64,000 bases of DNA from an uncultured Lachnospiraceae bacterium (lineage in GTDB: Bacteria; Bacillota; Clostridia; Lachnospirales; Lachnospiraceae), in NCBI GenBank assembly GCA_910585545.1, contig CAJUFN010000009.1, positions 1 to 64,000 on the forward strand, read 5' to 3'. This document shows, one piece after another, positions 27,530 to 35,513 of the stretch. Both the position numbers and the translations under genes were made by a program. The first letter of the stretch is position 1. Every line of letters begins with the position of its first letter. The notes under the pieces are model-generated. The model saw only the letters and a program-made list of their open reading frames with translations. It was not told the origin of the DNA and searched no databases.

Positions 27530-30500
27530 ATGAAGAGAAGAAAAGCATTGCTGGCGTTGCTTTTGTGTACAGCAATGGTTGTTCCGAGTGGCACCGGAAT
27601 AAGCGTACAGGCAGCGAAGGCAGACAAGAAAGCAGCTGTAAAAGCAGCAGCAGAAATCAGTGAGATGGAGAGAGCCGAAAAGACAGAAGAAAAACCGGCA
27701 GTCAAAGCATTGGAGGAAGAAAACAGACCGCTTTCACCGCAGATGGGATGGTCTACATGGAATTTCTTCCGGGAACAAGTGGATGAAAGTAAGATAAAAG
27801 ATGCCGCAAATGCAATGGTGACATCTGGTCTTAAGGATGCAGGTTATGTGTATCTGAATGTAGATGACTGCTGGCAGTCTAGCATGAGAGATCCCGAGAC
27901 AGGAAGTATGATGTTCGATTTAGACAATTTCCCATCCGGTCCGGACCTTGTGAATCAGCTTCATGAGATGGGATTAAAAGTTGGACTTTACAGCTCTTCG
28001 GGTGAATTGACCTGCGAAGATCTTCCGGGAAGTTATGGACTGGAAGCGATTGATGCAAAGACATTTGCAAAATGGGGAGTGGATTATCTCAAATATGACT
28101 ACTGCCATGTAGTAGATTTGCCGACAGACCCGGAAGGCGGAACGAATTTCAGCGGATTTACTACTTCGCCGGAAGTAGATTATATCAGCCTGGCGCCATA
28201 CACAGGAACGGACGGCGTCTCAGGTGAGAACGTAAAACTGGAAGCGGAAGCAGATGGTGTAGAAAGAACAGGAAATGTCACCGTTCAGAATAACTCCAGA
28301 TGTTCCGGCGGGAAATATGTGACTGGTATTGGAAAAGACAGCGCAGTGATCTTTAAAAATGTCAATGCACCGGAAGATGGCAAGTATCTGCTTACCATTG
28401 GGTACCGCAAGACAAGAAGTGAAAGAGGACGTTATGCGGAAGTGCTTGTAAATGATTCGAACCGTTATGAAGCACATGTGGCACGTTCCAGCGGATGGAG
28501 CGGTACTGGAAGACATCAGATTGTAGTAGATCTGAAAGCAGGAGATAACACGATTAAACTGCATAATCCGATTACAGGACAAAAAGACGACTCTGTCCGC
28601 CGTTATACAAACATGGGACTTGCACTTCAGAATGCAACAGCAGAAGTGGCAAAAGAGAACGGAACGCAGGAAAGACCGATTTTCTTCTCTATCTGTGAAC
28701 ACGGACGTTCCGGTCCTTGGAACTGGGCAGCAGGAATTGGAAACTCATGGCGTACGAGCTCCGATATCTCTGCAAACTGGAACAGTATGGTAAGCTGTTA
28801 TGAGTCTTCTATTTCACATTGGGATAAACAGATACCGGGCTCTTATAATGATCCGGATATGATGCAGGTAGGAAACGGCAGTCTGACAGATGTGGAAAAT
28901 CAGACACATTTTACATTGTGGAGCATGTTGTCCGCACCGCTTATCTTAGGAAACGATGTGCGTAATTTTGCAGCAGGAAGCGGAAACCTTTCCGAAAAAG
29001 ACCAGAAGGTTTATGATATTGTAACAAATAAAGAAATCATTGCCCTGAATCAGGATTTGCCGCTGCTTCAGTGCAAACGTATCTCTACAGCAAACGGCAT
29101 GGATATTCTCGTAAAACCGCTCCAGAATCAGGAGACAGGAGAAGCTGAGGTTGCAGTATGCTTCTTTAACAAAACAGGCGGAAATAATTCTTCCGCAAGT
29201 GTAGATTTAAAAGAGCTTGCTGCTCAAGATGCACGTCTTGCAGATTTAGGATGGGATGGCACAGAGTTATACAGAGTGAAAAATCTTTGGACAGACGAAG
29301 AGGCATTAACCGGTAATACGCTTACTTCCGGAAATATTGCTTCCCATGGAGTAGAGGTTTATCGTATCAGCGCTGCAAAAGCCGGAGATGTTGAAAAACT
29401 GGTATCGGTTTCTGTAAATGCGAAAGAAATCTACGCAGCAAATGAAGAAGGCGTTGTAGAAGTAGAAGTATCTAATATGGGTACAACAGATGTGGAAAAT
29501 CTTGTGGTATCTTTGGATGGCAAGGATGAAATCGCTGTAAAAGAAGCAGTTTCTGAGTCGATCAATTTAAAAGCAAATGAAACAGCAACGATTACGTTCC
29601 ATATTACGCCTCCGGTTATGAAGGCAACGGATAGAGATGCATATCTGGACAGCTATACATTAGGCGCAGAAACGACATTTAATTACAAAGGCGAAAGCGA
29701 CACTCAGACAAAGACCTCCAACATAGGAATTTCCGTATCCCAACCAGTTGGTACAGGTATTGAGGAGGTAAAACTTGGAGATGCGCCATGGCTTTTGAGC
29801 ACAACCGGATGGGCAGGACATCCTACTAAGCGTAATAAGACGATTGAAAACAGAACAATCAGTATTGTAGGAACTGAATATACTTCCGGAATAGGAGCAC
29901 ATGCAAGTTCTGATACGCAGATTTTTGTGGGTGGACAAGATTGTACTTTTACATCCGTTGTGGGAATCGATGATGAGGTTGCAGGATATCAGCCGCAGTG
30001 GGCGCCATCTGTAACATTCATTATCCTTGCAGACGGCAAAGAGATCTATCGTACAGAAGAGTTGGTATTTGGCGACAGCGAAGAGATTTCTCTGGAAATC
30101 AAAGATTGTCAGGTATTGACATTAAGAGCAGATATGGGAGAAAGTAATTCCAGTGACCATGTGGGCTGGGGTGATGCAACTCTGACATTTGGAGAAAAGG
30201 AAGAAAAGCCGGAAGATAAAGAGATTGCATCTGTAGAAGAACCGGAAGGAAAAACCGTATATGCAACTCCCATGGAAGAACTTGAACTTCCAGAAGAGGT
30301 TACGGTTGTTTTAAAAGACGGACGCACAGTAAATGCACAGGTGACAGAATGGGAATGTGAGAACTATGATCCTATGACAGAAGGGGTTTATGTATTTACC
30401 GGAATCCTTGCAGTAAGCGAAGAATATGCGAATCCGGAAAATAAAGTGGTACAGATTCAGGTAGAGGTAAAAGTTCCTGATGTAAATATTGCACCCTTAG

Positions 30501-32044
30501 CGAAAGCAACTGCACCAGATGGAGCATCAGCAACCCAAGGGAATGTAACAAAACAACCAGGCTGGGTCAACGATGGAATCTATGATGACCAGGGACGCCC
30601 GAATAAAGACGGCGTATATGCATTTGCGACACCTTTGAGTGATAAATCTTATTTTGACCTTACATGGGAAAAAGCGATGGAAGTAGAAAGAGTCGTCCTT
30701 AATACTTATTTTGCGGACGAACAAGGACCTACTTCATATGAAGTACTCGTACAGTACGAAGGTTCTGATACATGGGAAAGCGTAGGAAGTAAGGCAGATA
30801 TTCAGTGGCCGGTACATGACGGAAGAACACAGTATCAATCTGAAATCGTCTTCGAGGAGGCTTTGGAAAATGTAAAAGCAATGCGCGTACTGGTGACAAA
30901 AACAAATGCGATGTGGGGCGTATCCGTAGTTACGGAATTTGAAGTATACGGAGGCGAGATGACAGAAGCTCCGGTAAAAGCAGACAAAGAAGATTTAGCA
31001 GCATTGATTACATATGCCAATAGCCAGAAAGAATCAGCTGAATATCAGTGGGTTGTAAAAACAGTAAAAGAAGCATTTGAAACAGCGCTTAGTCAAGCCA
31101 ACGACGTGAATGAAGATGTGGCAGCAACGCAGGAAGAAATAAACGCAGCATATGAATTGCTCCTTAACAGAGTTCATCTTTTAGGATTTACGGGGAATCC
31201 AACAGACCTTGTATCGGCAGTAGCAATTGCAAAATCAACTTCCACAGAAGGAAAGACAGAAGCGTCTGTAGCAATTTTAAATGCAGCAATCAAGAAAGCA
31301 GAAGCCATGATCGAAGGAAAAGATACGCTTCAGGAAGACCTGGATGCAATGGTCGAGGAACTTTTGGCAGCGATCAATGGATTGGAAGATGAGGAGATAA
31401 TCGAAGTAAATAAAGAAAAACTTCTGAAACTTATCGGTGTTGCAGAAGGCTATGACCTTTCCAAGTACACAGAACTTACTGCAGACGGATTGCGAGTGGC
31501 TCTTGACGGTGCAAAAGAAGTCTATGACAACAAAGCGGCGGTACAGGAAGAAGTAGAGTCTGCATATAACAGCTTACGTCAGGCAATCTTTAATTTAAGA
31601 AAGACTCCGGATAAGAGCGAACTGGAAGGATTACTTGGAAAAGCAAAAGCGATGGATTTAAGCGCATACAGCGAAAAGACAGCAAGTGCAGTCAAAGCGG
31701 CTGTAGCGATGGCAGAAACCGTCATGGCAGATGGAAATGCAGACCAGACGGAAGTGGATGCGGCAGTAGCAGCATTAGAAAAAGCGGTAGCAGCAGCGAA
31801 TGCGGAAGCCGGAGCGGAAGGAAAAGATAATATTTCCGATAACGACAGCAGTGTATCTGATCAAAAAGATGAGACATCAAAAACAGATCACAAAGTAGCT
31901 TCTGATAATAAAGAAAGCAATAACACAAGTAAAACAGCTGGAAATACAGCTGCTAAGACAGGAGACGCAGCAAATGCAGCAGTGCCTGCGGCAGTAGGAC
32001 TTGCAGCGATTCTTGGAGTATTAGCTGCCTGGAAGAAAAAATAA
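27530..32044 (+). CDS. Surface-anchored GH27 alpha-galactosidase/alpha-N-acetylgalactosaminidase
   Basis: 1,504 residues from the ATG at 27530, chosen over 27515 because GAGGAGG sits between them. Order: signal peptide (1 to about 28); GH27 barrel, first half (about 67-205); inserted CBM35/CBM6-like domain (about 215-365); GH27 barrel, second half and C-terminal sheet (about 370-615); NEW3-like segment (about 620-735); NPCBM/CBM51 (about 747-890); Ig-like (about 897-985); F5/8C (about 985-1145); four FIVAR repeats (about 1151-1427); KTGD near 1476; membrane helix; lysine tail. Nucleophile Asp190 in LKYDYC and acid/base Asp443 in NDPDMM are 253 residues apart, against about 55-60 in ordinary GH27, because of the insertion. 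The CBM51-type module fits alpha-Gal or alpha-GalNAc caps such as blood-group A/B or raffinose-type ends. Confidence 0.88.
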   Translation: MKRRKALLALLLCTAMVVPSGTGISVQAAKADKKAAVKAAAEISEMERAEKTEEKPAVKALEEENRPLSPQMGWSTWNFFREQVDESKIKDAANAMVTSGLKDAGYVYLNVDDCWQSSMRDPETGSMMFDLDNFPSGPDLVNQLHEMGLKVGLYSSSGELTCEDLPGSYGLEAIDAKTFAKWGVDYLKYDYCHVVDLPTDPEGGTNFSGFTTSPEVDYISLAPYTGTDGVSGENVKLEAEADGVERTGNVTVQNNSRCSGGKYVTGIGKDSAVIFKNVNAPEDGKYLLTIGYRKTRSERGRYAEVLVNDSNRYEAHVARSSGWSGTGRHQIVVDLKAGDNTIKLHNPITGQKDDSVRRYTNMGLALQNATAEVAKENGTQERPIFFSICEHGRSGPWNWAAGIGNSWRTSSDISANWNSMVSCYESSISHWDKQIPGSYNDPDMMQVGNGSLTDVENQTHFTLWSMLSAPLILGNDVRNFAAGSGNLSEKDQKVYDIVTNKEIIALNQDLPLLQCKRISTANGMDILVKPLQNQETGEAEVAVCFFNKTGGNNSSASVDLKELAAQDARLADLGWDGTELYRVKNLWTDEEALTGNTLTSGNIASHGVEVYRISAAKAGDVEKLVSVSVNAKEIYAANEEGVVEVEVSNMGTTDVENLVVSLDGKDEIAVKEAVSESINLKANETATITFHITPPVMKATDRDAYLDSYTLGAETTFNYKGESDTQTKTSNIGISVSQPVGTGIEEVKLGDAPWLLSTTGWAGHPTKRNKTIENRTISIVGTEYTSGIGAHASSDTQIFVGGQDCTFTSVVGIDDEVAGYQPQWAPSVTFIILADGKEIYRTEELVFGDSEEISLEIKDCQVLTLRADMGESNSSDHVGWGDATLTFGEKEEKPEDKEIASVEEPEGKTVYATPMEELELPEEVTVVLKDGRTVNAQVTEWECENYDPMTEGVYVFTGILAVSEEYANPENKVVQIQVEVKVPDVNIAPLAKATAPDGASATQGNVTKQPGWVNDGIYDDQGRPNKDGVYAFATPLSDKSYFDLTWEKAMEVERVVLNTYFADEQGPTSYEVLVQYEGSDTWESVGSKADIQWPVHDGRTQYQSEIVFEEALENVKAMRVLVTKTNAMWGVSVVTEFEVYGGEMTEAPVKADKEDLAALITYANSQKESAEYQWVVKTVKEAFETALSQANDVNEDVAATQEEINAAYELLLNRVHLLGFTGNPTDLVSAVAIAKSTSTEGKTEASVAILNAAIKKAEAMIEGKDTLQEDLDAMVEELLAAINGLEDEEIIEVNKEKLLKLIGVAEGYDLSKYTELTADGLRVALDGAKEVYDNKAAVQEEVESAYNSLRQAIFNLRKTPDKSELEGLLGKAKAMDLSAYSEKTASAVKAAVAMAETVMADGNADQTEVDAAVAALEKAVAAANAEAGAEGKDNISDNDSSVSDQKDETSKTDHKVASDNKESNNTSKTAGNTAAKTGDAANAAVPAAVGLAAILGVLAAWKKK

Positions 32045-32099
32045 ACTTGAATAAGTAATTTGATAAGAGTTAAAGGGGATGCCGGGAATAGGTATCCTC

Positions 32100-32119
32100 T
32101 TTAATGCTTTCGTGGGATA
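32100..32119. repeat. Left direct repeat of the AbrB-PIN island
   Basis: TTTAATGCTTTCGTGGGATA. Matches 33297-33316 in 19 of 20 bases; similarity continues weakly for about ten more bases. Confidence 0.65.
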
Positions 32120-32184
32120 TAATTTTGTGATAAATTCATAATCTGTTCGGAAGCCAAAGGTTTTGTGCAGACGATCTGTCAGTT

Positions 32185-32203
32185 CCGTCCTTTGATAGGA
32201 CGG
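32185..32203 (+). terminator. Hairpin upstream of the antitoxin gene
   Basis: CCGTCCT (32185-32191) pairs with AGGACGG (32197-32203), five-base loop, followed by TGTTCTTTGCTTTT. It would insulate the island from GH27 readthrough. Confidence 0.6.
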
Positions 32204-32230
32204 TGTTCTTTGCTTTTCCAGTATTTTCCC

Positions 32231-32282
32231 TTGATTTTTCTGAGTCCTCTGCATATAATAAAAGTAGGGAAATCCCTACTTT
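32231..32282 (+). promoter_or_regulatory. Antitoxin promoter with palindromic operator
   Basis: TTGATT (32231-32236) and TATAAT (32254-32259), 17-base spacer. Just past the -10 is a perfect inverted repeat: AAAGTAGGGA (32261-32270), AA, TCCCTACTTT (32273-32282). Its place over the transcription start fits autoregulation by the AbrB-type antitoxin, alone or with the toxin. Confidence 0.75.
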
Positions 32283-32310
32283 CCATATTTTAGAAGGGTG
32301 GTGCAAAATT

Positions 32311-32586
32311 ATGTTAGCAAATACGTTTGTAGACAATGCAAAAGTCATGGCAAAAGGGCAGGTCACAATTCCAAAAGATATTCGGGAAGTCCTTGGCGTG
32401 GCAAGCGGTGATCGCATTACGTTTATCGTTGAGGGGAACACCGTCCGCATTGTCAATTCCGCTGTCTACGCTATGCAGGTACTCCAAAAAGAAATGGCCG
32501 GAGAAACGGAACGCGCTGGCTTAACCTCCGATGATGATGTCATGGCGCTTGTGAAAGAATTGAGAAATGAGGACGAGAACGCATGA
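32311..32586 (+). CDS. AbrB/SpoVT-type antitoxin
   Basis: 91 residues. The N-terminal swapped-hairpin domain is clear (about 10-48: 'AKGQVTIPKDIREVLGVASG', then 'FIVEGNTVRIVN'), followed by a helical, acidic tail that would wrap and inhibit the toxin. Start at 32311 with AGGGTGG upstream. It overlaps the PIN gene by four bases (ATGA), the classic antitoxin-toxin coupling. A palindrome over its promoter suggests self-repression. Confidence 0.85.
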   Translation: MLANTFVDNAKVMAKGQVTIPKDIREVLGVASGDRITFIVEGNTVRIVNSAVYAMQVLQKEMAGETERAGLTSDDDVMALVKELRNEDENA

Positions 32587-32984
32587 GGGTTTTGATTGAT
32601 ACCAACGTCCTGATCTCTGCTGCTCTAAGCGCAAATGGCATCCCATTTCAGGCGTATGTAAAAGCGGCGTCCTATCCTAATCATGGGCTGATCTGTGAGC
32701 AGAACGTGGATGAAATGAAGCGAATATTTAACAAGAAATTTCCGAACCGGCTTGCGTCCCTGGATAAATTTCTTTCCGTTGCGCTTTTGACTTTGGAACT
32801 GGTTCCGATTCCGACAGAGGAAGATATTTCAGAGACACAAATCCGTGATGTGAATGACCGCCCGATTCTTCGGGCGGCGATAGAAGCAAAGGCTGATGTT
32901 TTACTGACCGGCGATAAAGATTTTTTGGAGTCCGGTGTGAAAAATCCGATGATTATGACACCGGCTGAATTTCTCCAATACTGA
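32583..32984 (+). CDS. PIN-domain toxin (putative RNase)
   Basis: 133 residues, a PIN domain of the COG1569 type. The acidic active-site residues are visible: Asp6 in LIDTNV, a mid-protein acidic group 'DVNDRPILRAAIEAKAD', and the closing 'LLTGDKDFL'. PIN toxins of VapC-like systems cut tRNA or rRNA with Mg2+. The gene begins within the antitoxin stop codon. A terminator follows directly, so the pair is a self-contained module. Confidence 0.82.
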   Translation: MRVLIDTNVLISAALSANGIPFQAYVKAASYPNHGLICEQNVDEMKRIFNKKFPNRLASLDKFLSVALLTLELVPIPTEEDISETQIRDVNDRPILRAAIEAKADVLLTGDKDFLESGVKNPMIMTPAEFLQY

Positions 32985-32993
32985 AACGGCGCG

Positions 32994-33034
32994 GAGCCGG
33001 GAATCTGTGAGACGGTTTCCGGCTCTGCATTTTT
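32994..33034 (+). terminator. Terminator of the toxin-antitoxin operon
   Basis: GAGCCGG (32994-33000) pairs with CCGGCTC (33019-33025), extended by AA/TT on the inside, followed by TGCATTTTT. Confidence 0.75.
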
Positions 33035-33152
33035 ACATCTGCTCAACCTCATTTTTCAGCATACGCTTGATCTTATCGCTCATGGTTTCCTTGTAGAACG
33101 GATAAATATATACGTCTTTGTTATTTGCACTTCCAGTAATATTGATATACAT
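33033..33152 (-). pseudogene. TnpW-like remnant of a conjugative transposon
   Basis: 39 codons on minus from an ATG at 33152. The C-terminus 'YKETMSDKIKRMLKNEVEQM' is like the end of small transposon-encoded TnpW proteins, which occur in Tn1549-like elements of Clostridia. The usual N-terminal part is not seen in frame and there is no ribosome site. It suggests that this island once belonged to a larger integrative element. The rest of 33153-33296 holds nothing I recognise. Confidence 0.35.
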
Positions 33153-33296
33153 AAAAACTCTTTTTCTTTTTACCATACTGCAACGAACATAAACAAGCAG
33201 TACTAATTTCAAAAAAATTGACAAAAAAGAGAGCTAAAATGGCTCAGCCATAGGGATTAGTTGTTACACTATTAAAGAGAAAATGTGAAAGACCCG

Positions 33297-33316
33297 TTTA
33301 ATGCTTTCGCGGGATA
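33297..33316. repeat. Right direct repeat of the AbrB-PIN island
   Basis: TTTAATGCTTTCGCGGGATA, one mismatch from 32100-32119. It ends 35 bases upstream of the rplM promoter. Confidence 0.65.
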
Positions 33317-33351
33317 CAAATTTAAGGATATAAATTTCTGGCAAAAAACGG

Positions 33352-33380
33352 TTGACAGGAAGGGGATTGGATAATATAAT
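33352..33380 (+). promoter_or_regulatory. Promoter of the rplM-rpsI operon
   Basis: TTGACA (33352-33357) and TATAAT (33375-33380), both perfect consensus with 17 bases between, as expected for ribosomal protein genes. It leaves about 100 bases of untranslated leader before the ATG at 33487. The leader has short pairing segments (such as AAAGC/GCTGG around 33416-33435) and could be the L13 autoregulatory leader, which I cannot confirm by eye. Confidence 0.85.
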
Positions 33381-33486
33381 AAAAAAGTATGACATGAGAA
33401 GAAACAGTTTTCACCAAAGCCCCGGAGAAAGCTGGTTTCCATATAGTAATTTAATGAAAACATTCAAACAAGCAGGAGGTCAACCA

Positions 33487-33915
33487 ATGAAAACTTACAT
33501 GGCTAATCCAGATAAGATTGAAAGAAAATGGTATGTAGTTGATGCAGAAGGTCAGACATTAGGACGTCTTTCTTCTGAAATAGCAAAAGTTTTAAGAGGA
33601 AAAAATAAACCGGAATATACACCACACATTGATACAGGTGATTACGTAATCGTAATCAATGCTGATAAAGTCGCTGTTACAGGTAAAAAATTAGATCAGA
33701 AGATTTACTACAATCACTCTGATTATGTAGGTGGTATGAGAGAAACTACATTAAGAGAAATGATGAATAAAAAACCTGAAAAAGTGATCGAACTCGCTGT
33801 AAAGGGAATGCTTCCAAAAGGACCTTTAGGAAGAGCAATGATTAAGAAACTTCACGTATACGCTGGTGCAGAACATGCTCATGCAGCTCAGAAACCAGAA
33901 GTATTAACATTTTAA
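33487..33915 (+). CDS. rplM: Ribosomal protein L13
   Basis: 142 residues, 50S subunit protein L13. 'WYVVDAEGQTLGRLSSEIA' at the N-terminus, 'YVIVINADKVAVTGKK', 'GGMRETTLREM' and 'KGMLPKGPLGRAMIKKLHVY' are the family blocks in order. Start at 33487 after GCAGGAGG; the reading frame is open for 45 codons upstream but that stretch is leader RNA. First gene of the usual rplM-rpsI pair. Confidence 0.98.
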   Translation: MKTYMANPDKIERKWYVVDAEGQTLGRLSSEIAKVLRGKNKPEYTPHIDTGDYVIVINADKVAVTGKKLDQKIYYNHSDYVGGMRETTLREMMNKKPEKVIELAVKGMLPKGPLGRAMIKKLHVYAGAEHAHAAQKPEVLTF

Positions 33916-33941
33916 TTAGAGGTTGAGAGGAGGAAATTACA

Positions 33942-34334
33942 GTGGCTAAAGTAAAATTCTACGGAACAGGAAGAAGAAAAAAATCTATCGCAAGAGTATA
34001 TTTAGTACCTGGAACAGGAAAAATCACAATTAATAAAAGAGACATTGACGAATATTTTGGTCTTGAGACATTAAAAGTAGTAGTTCGTCAGCCTCTTACA
34101 GCTACAGAAACTATAGATAAGTTTGACGTTATCGTAAACGTACATGGCGGTGGATACACAGGACAGGCTGGTGCTATCCGTCACGGCGTAGCAAGAGCAT
34201 TGCTTCAGGCAGACGCTGAATACAGACCAGTTCTTAAGAAGGCAGGTTACTTAACACGTGATCCACGTATGAAAGAACGTAAGAAGTACGGTCTCAAAGC
34301 AGCTCGTAGAGCACCACAGTTCAGCAAACGTTAA
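33942..34334 (+). CDS. rpsI: Ribosomal protein S9
   Basis: 130 residues, 30S subunit protein S9, starting with GTG after GAGAGGAGG. 'YGTGRRKKSIARVYLVPG', 'VHGGGYTGQAGAIRHGVARA' and the terminal 'KKYGLKAARRAPQFSKR' are diagnostic; the C-terminal lysine-arginine tail reaches the ribosomal P site. 26 bases after rplM, ends at a strong terminator. Confidence 0.98.
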   Translation: MAKVKFYGTGRRKKSIARVYLVPGTGKITINKRDIDEYFGLETLKVVVRQPLTATETIDKFDVIVNVHGGGYTGQAGAIRHGVARALLQADAEYRPVLKKAGYLTRDPRMKERKKYGLKAARRAPQFSKR

Positions 34335-34373
34335 TTATACGCTTCAGAACGTAAAATTTCAAAAAGATTTTTT

Positions 34374-34407
34374 AACCTCTCGGGATTTCGGTCTTGGGAG
34401 GTTTTTT
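34374..34407 (+). terminator. Terminator of the rplM-rpsI operon
   Basis: AACCTCTC (34374-34381) pairs with GGGAGGTT (34396-34403) including one G-U, then TTTTTT. Its T-tract overlaps the next palindrome. Confidence 0.85.
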
Positions 34408-34445
34408 GTGATATAGGAAAGTACGAACTTTCCTATATCACAAAA
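34404..34445. repeat. 19-pair perfect hairpin after rpsI
   Basis: TTTTGTGATATAGGAAAGT (34404-34422), a four-base loop ACGA, and its exact complement (34427-34445). Much longer than a normal terminator stem and directly behind one. It may be a REP-like palindromic element or a transcript 3'-end stabiliser. Confidence 0.8.
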
Positions 34446-34507
34446 CGCTCCGCGGGATGCGCACTGCGGCGTACAATGAAGTTGTCGTATGCGACCGCCG
34501 CAGGCGC

Positions 34508-34530
34508 AAGAATGTGCGAAGCACATTCTT
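34508..34530. repeat. GTGCGAAGCAC hairpin repeat, copy 2
   Basis: AAGAATGTGC - GAA - GCACATTCTT, ten-pair stem, followed by TGTTTTG so it could act as a terminator. Identical core at 35474-35496, decayed copy at 18719. Between 34446 and 34507 lie GC-rich inverted segments ('GCGGCGTAC', 'GTCGTATGCGAC', 'CGCCGCAGGCG') that look like part of the same composite element. Confidence 0.75.
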
Positions 34531-34572
34531 TGTTTTGTATTTTAGACGAAGATAATGGTATAATTTATATAG

Positions 34573-34764
34573 GTCTATATTGTTATTGTTGCAACTGATT
34601 TCCTTGGGGCAGGAAAATCGTTAAATGAACAATATGAATTTGTGTCAGCAGTGTTGTCACAAATTAGTTGGAGCAATCCAGTAAAATCAATCCGTTAGTT
34701 TAAAAGTGAGGTGAACGTTATGTTTCCGAAGGTTGTGCAGGTAATACCAATGGAAAATTGGTGA
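34573..34764 (+). pseudogene. Gene debris including a DUF2442 N-terminus
   Basis: The 484-base gap from 34335 to 34818 has no intact gene beyond the repeats. 34573-34698 is open for 41 codons after a TAG ('VATDFLGAGKSLNEQYEFV') but has no start. 34720-34764 encodes 14 residues, MFPKVVQVIPMENW, with a good GAGGTGAA site; this matches the start of DUF2442 proteins, then hits TGA. Another stop follows after 11 codons. Both look like truncated genes. Confidence 0.4.
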
Positions 34765-34818
34765 AGGAATGAGATCATTTATGTGATGACTTAGAAAATG
34801 AACGAGAGGAGATATTGT

Positions 34819-35466
34819 ATGGAACAAAAAATTATTATTAGAAATGAAGAAAAAAGGGATTGGACAATCGTAGAAGATATCACGAGGAAAGCTTTTTATA
34901 ATCTTTATGTACAGGGATGTGTAGAGCACTATTTGGTGCATATCATGCGAAACCATGAGGATTTTATTCCGGAACTGGACTTTGTTTTGGAATTGGATGG
35001 CAATGTGATTGGCAATATCATGTATACAAAAGCAAAATTATTTGATGAAGAGGGCAACTCAAAAAACATATTGACGTTTGGGCCTGTTTGTATTCTTCCA
35101 GCTTATCAGCGCATGGGATATGGAAAACTGCTCATGGAACATTCTTTTCAGAAGGCAATACAGTTAGGATATGATGTGATCGTTATATTTGGAAGTCCAA
35201 GTAATTATGTCGGTCGTGGTTTTAAGAGTTGCAAGAAGTACAATGTCTGCATCGAAAATGGGAAATATCCAGCGGCAATGATGGTAAAAGAGTTGATTCC
35301 TCATGTGCTTGATGGTCATACATGGACTTATCAGGATAGCCCTGTCATGGCAATCAGTGAAGTCGAAGCGGAGCGTTATGACGACACACTCGAACCAATG
35401 GAAAAGAAATATATTCCAAGTCAGGATGAATTCTATATTATGAGCCATTCTTTTATAGAAGAATAG
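34819..35466 (+). CDS. GNAT-family N-acetyltransferase
   Basis: 215 residues. The acetyl-CoA-binding GNAT core is visible: 'IRNEEKRDWTIVEDI' at the start, the beta4 strand 'FGPVCILPAYQRMGYGKLLM' with its R/Q-x-x-G-x-G/A pyrophosphate loop, and 'VIVIFGSPSNYVGRGF'. It resembles the YhbS-type predicted acetyltransferases. Substrate unknown. Start at 34819 after GAGAGGAG; ends just before a hairpin repeat that may terminate it. Confidence 0.82.
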   Translation: MEQKIIIRNEEKRDWTIVEDITRKAFYNLYVQGCVEHYLVHIMRNHEDFIPELDFVLELDGNVIGNIMYTKAKLFDEEGNSKNILTFGPVCILPAYQRMGYGKLLMEHSFQKAIQLGYDVIVIFGSPSNYVGRGFKSCKKYNVCIENGKYPAAMMVKELIPHVLDGHTWTYQDSPVMAISEVEAERYDDTLEPMEKKYIPSQDEFYIMSHSFIEE

Positions 35467-35473
35467 CAGACGC

Positions 35474-35496
35474 AAGAATGTGCGAAGCACATTCTT
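35474..35496. repeat. GTGCGAAGCAC hairpin repeat, copy 3
   Basis: Ten-pair stem AAGAATGTGC / GCACATTCTT with GAA loop, then TGTTTT. Sits seven bases after the GNAT stop codon and ahead of the convergent TetR gene, a terminator position. Confidence 0.75.
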
Positions 35497-35513
35497 TGTT
35501 TTAGAATATAACA

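Noticed and set aside
33153..33296. Extra minus-strand gene upstream of the TnpW-like remnant
   Set aside because: The frame is open to 33224 but gives a low-complexity start with no family resemblance or ribosome site.
32100..33316. Insertion sequence
   Set aside because: There is no transposase and no terminal inverted repeats; only direct repeats flank the island.
33352..33486. Extended N-terminus for L13
   Set aside because: It starts inside the -35 box of the promoter; the family start and AGGAGG are at 33487.
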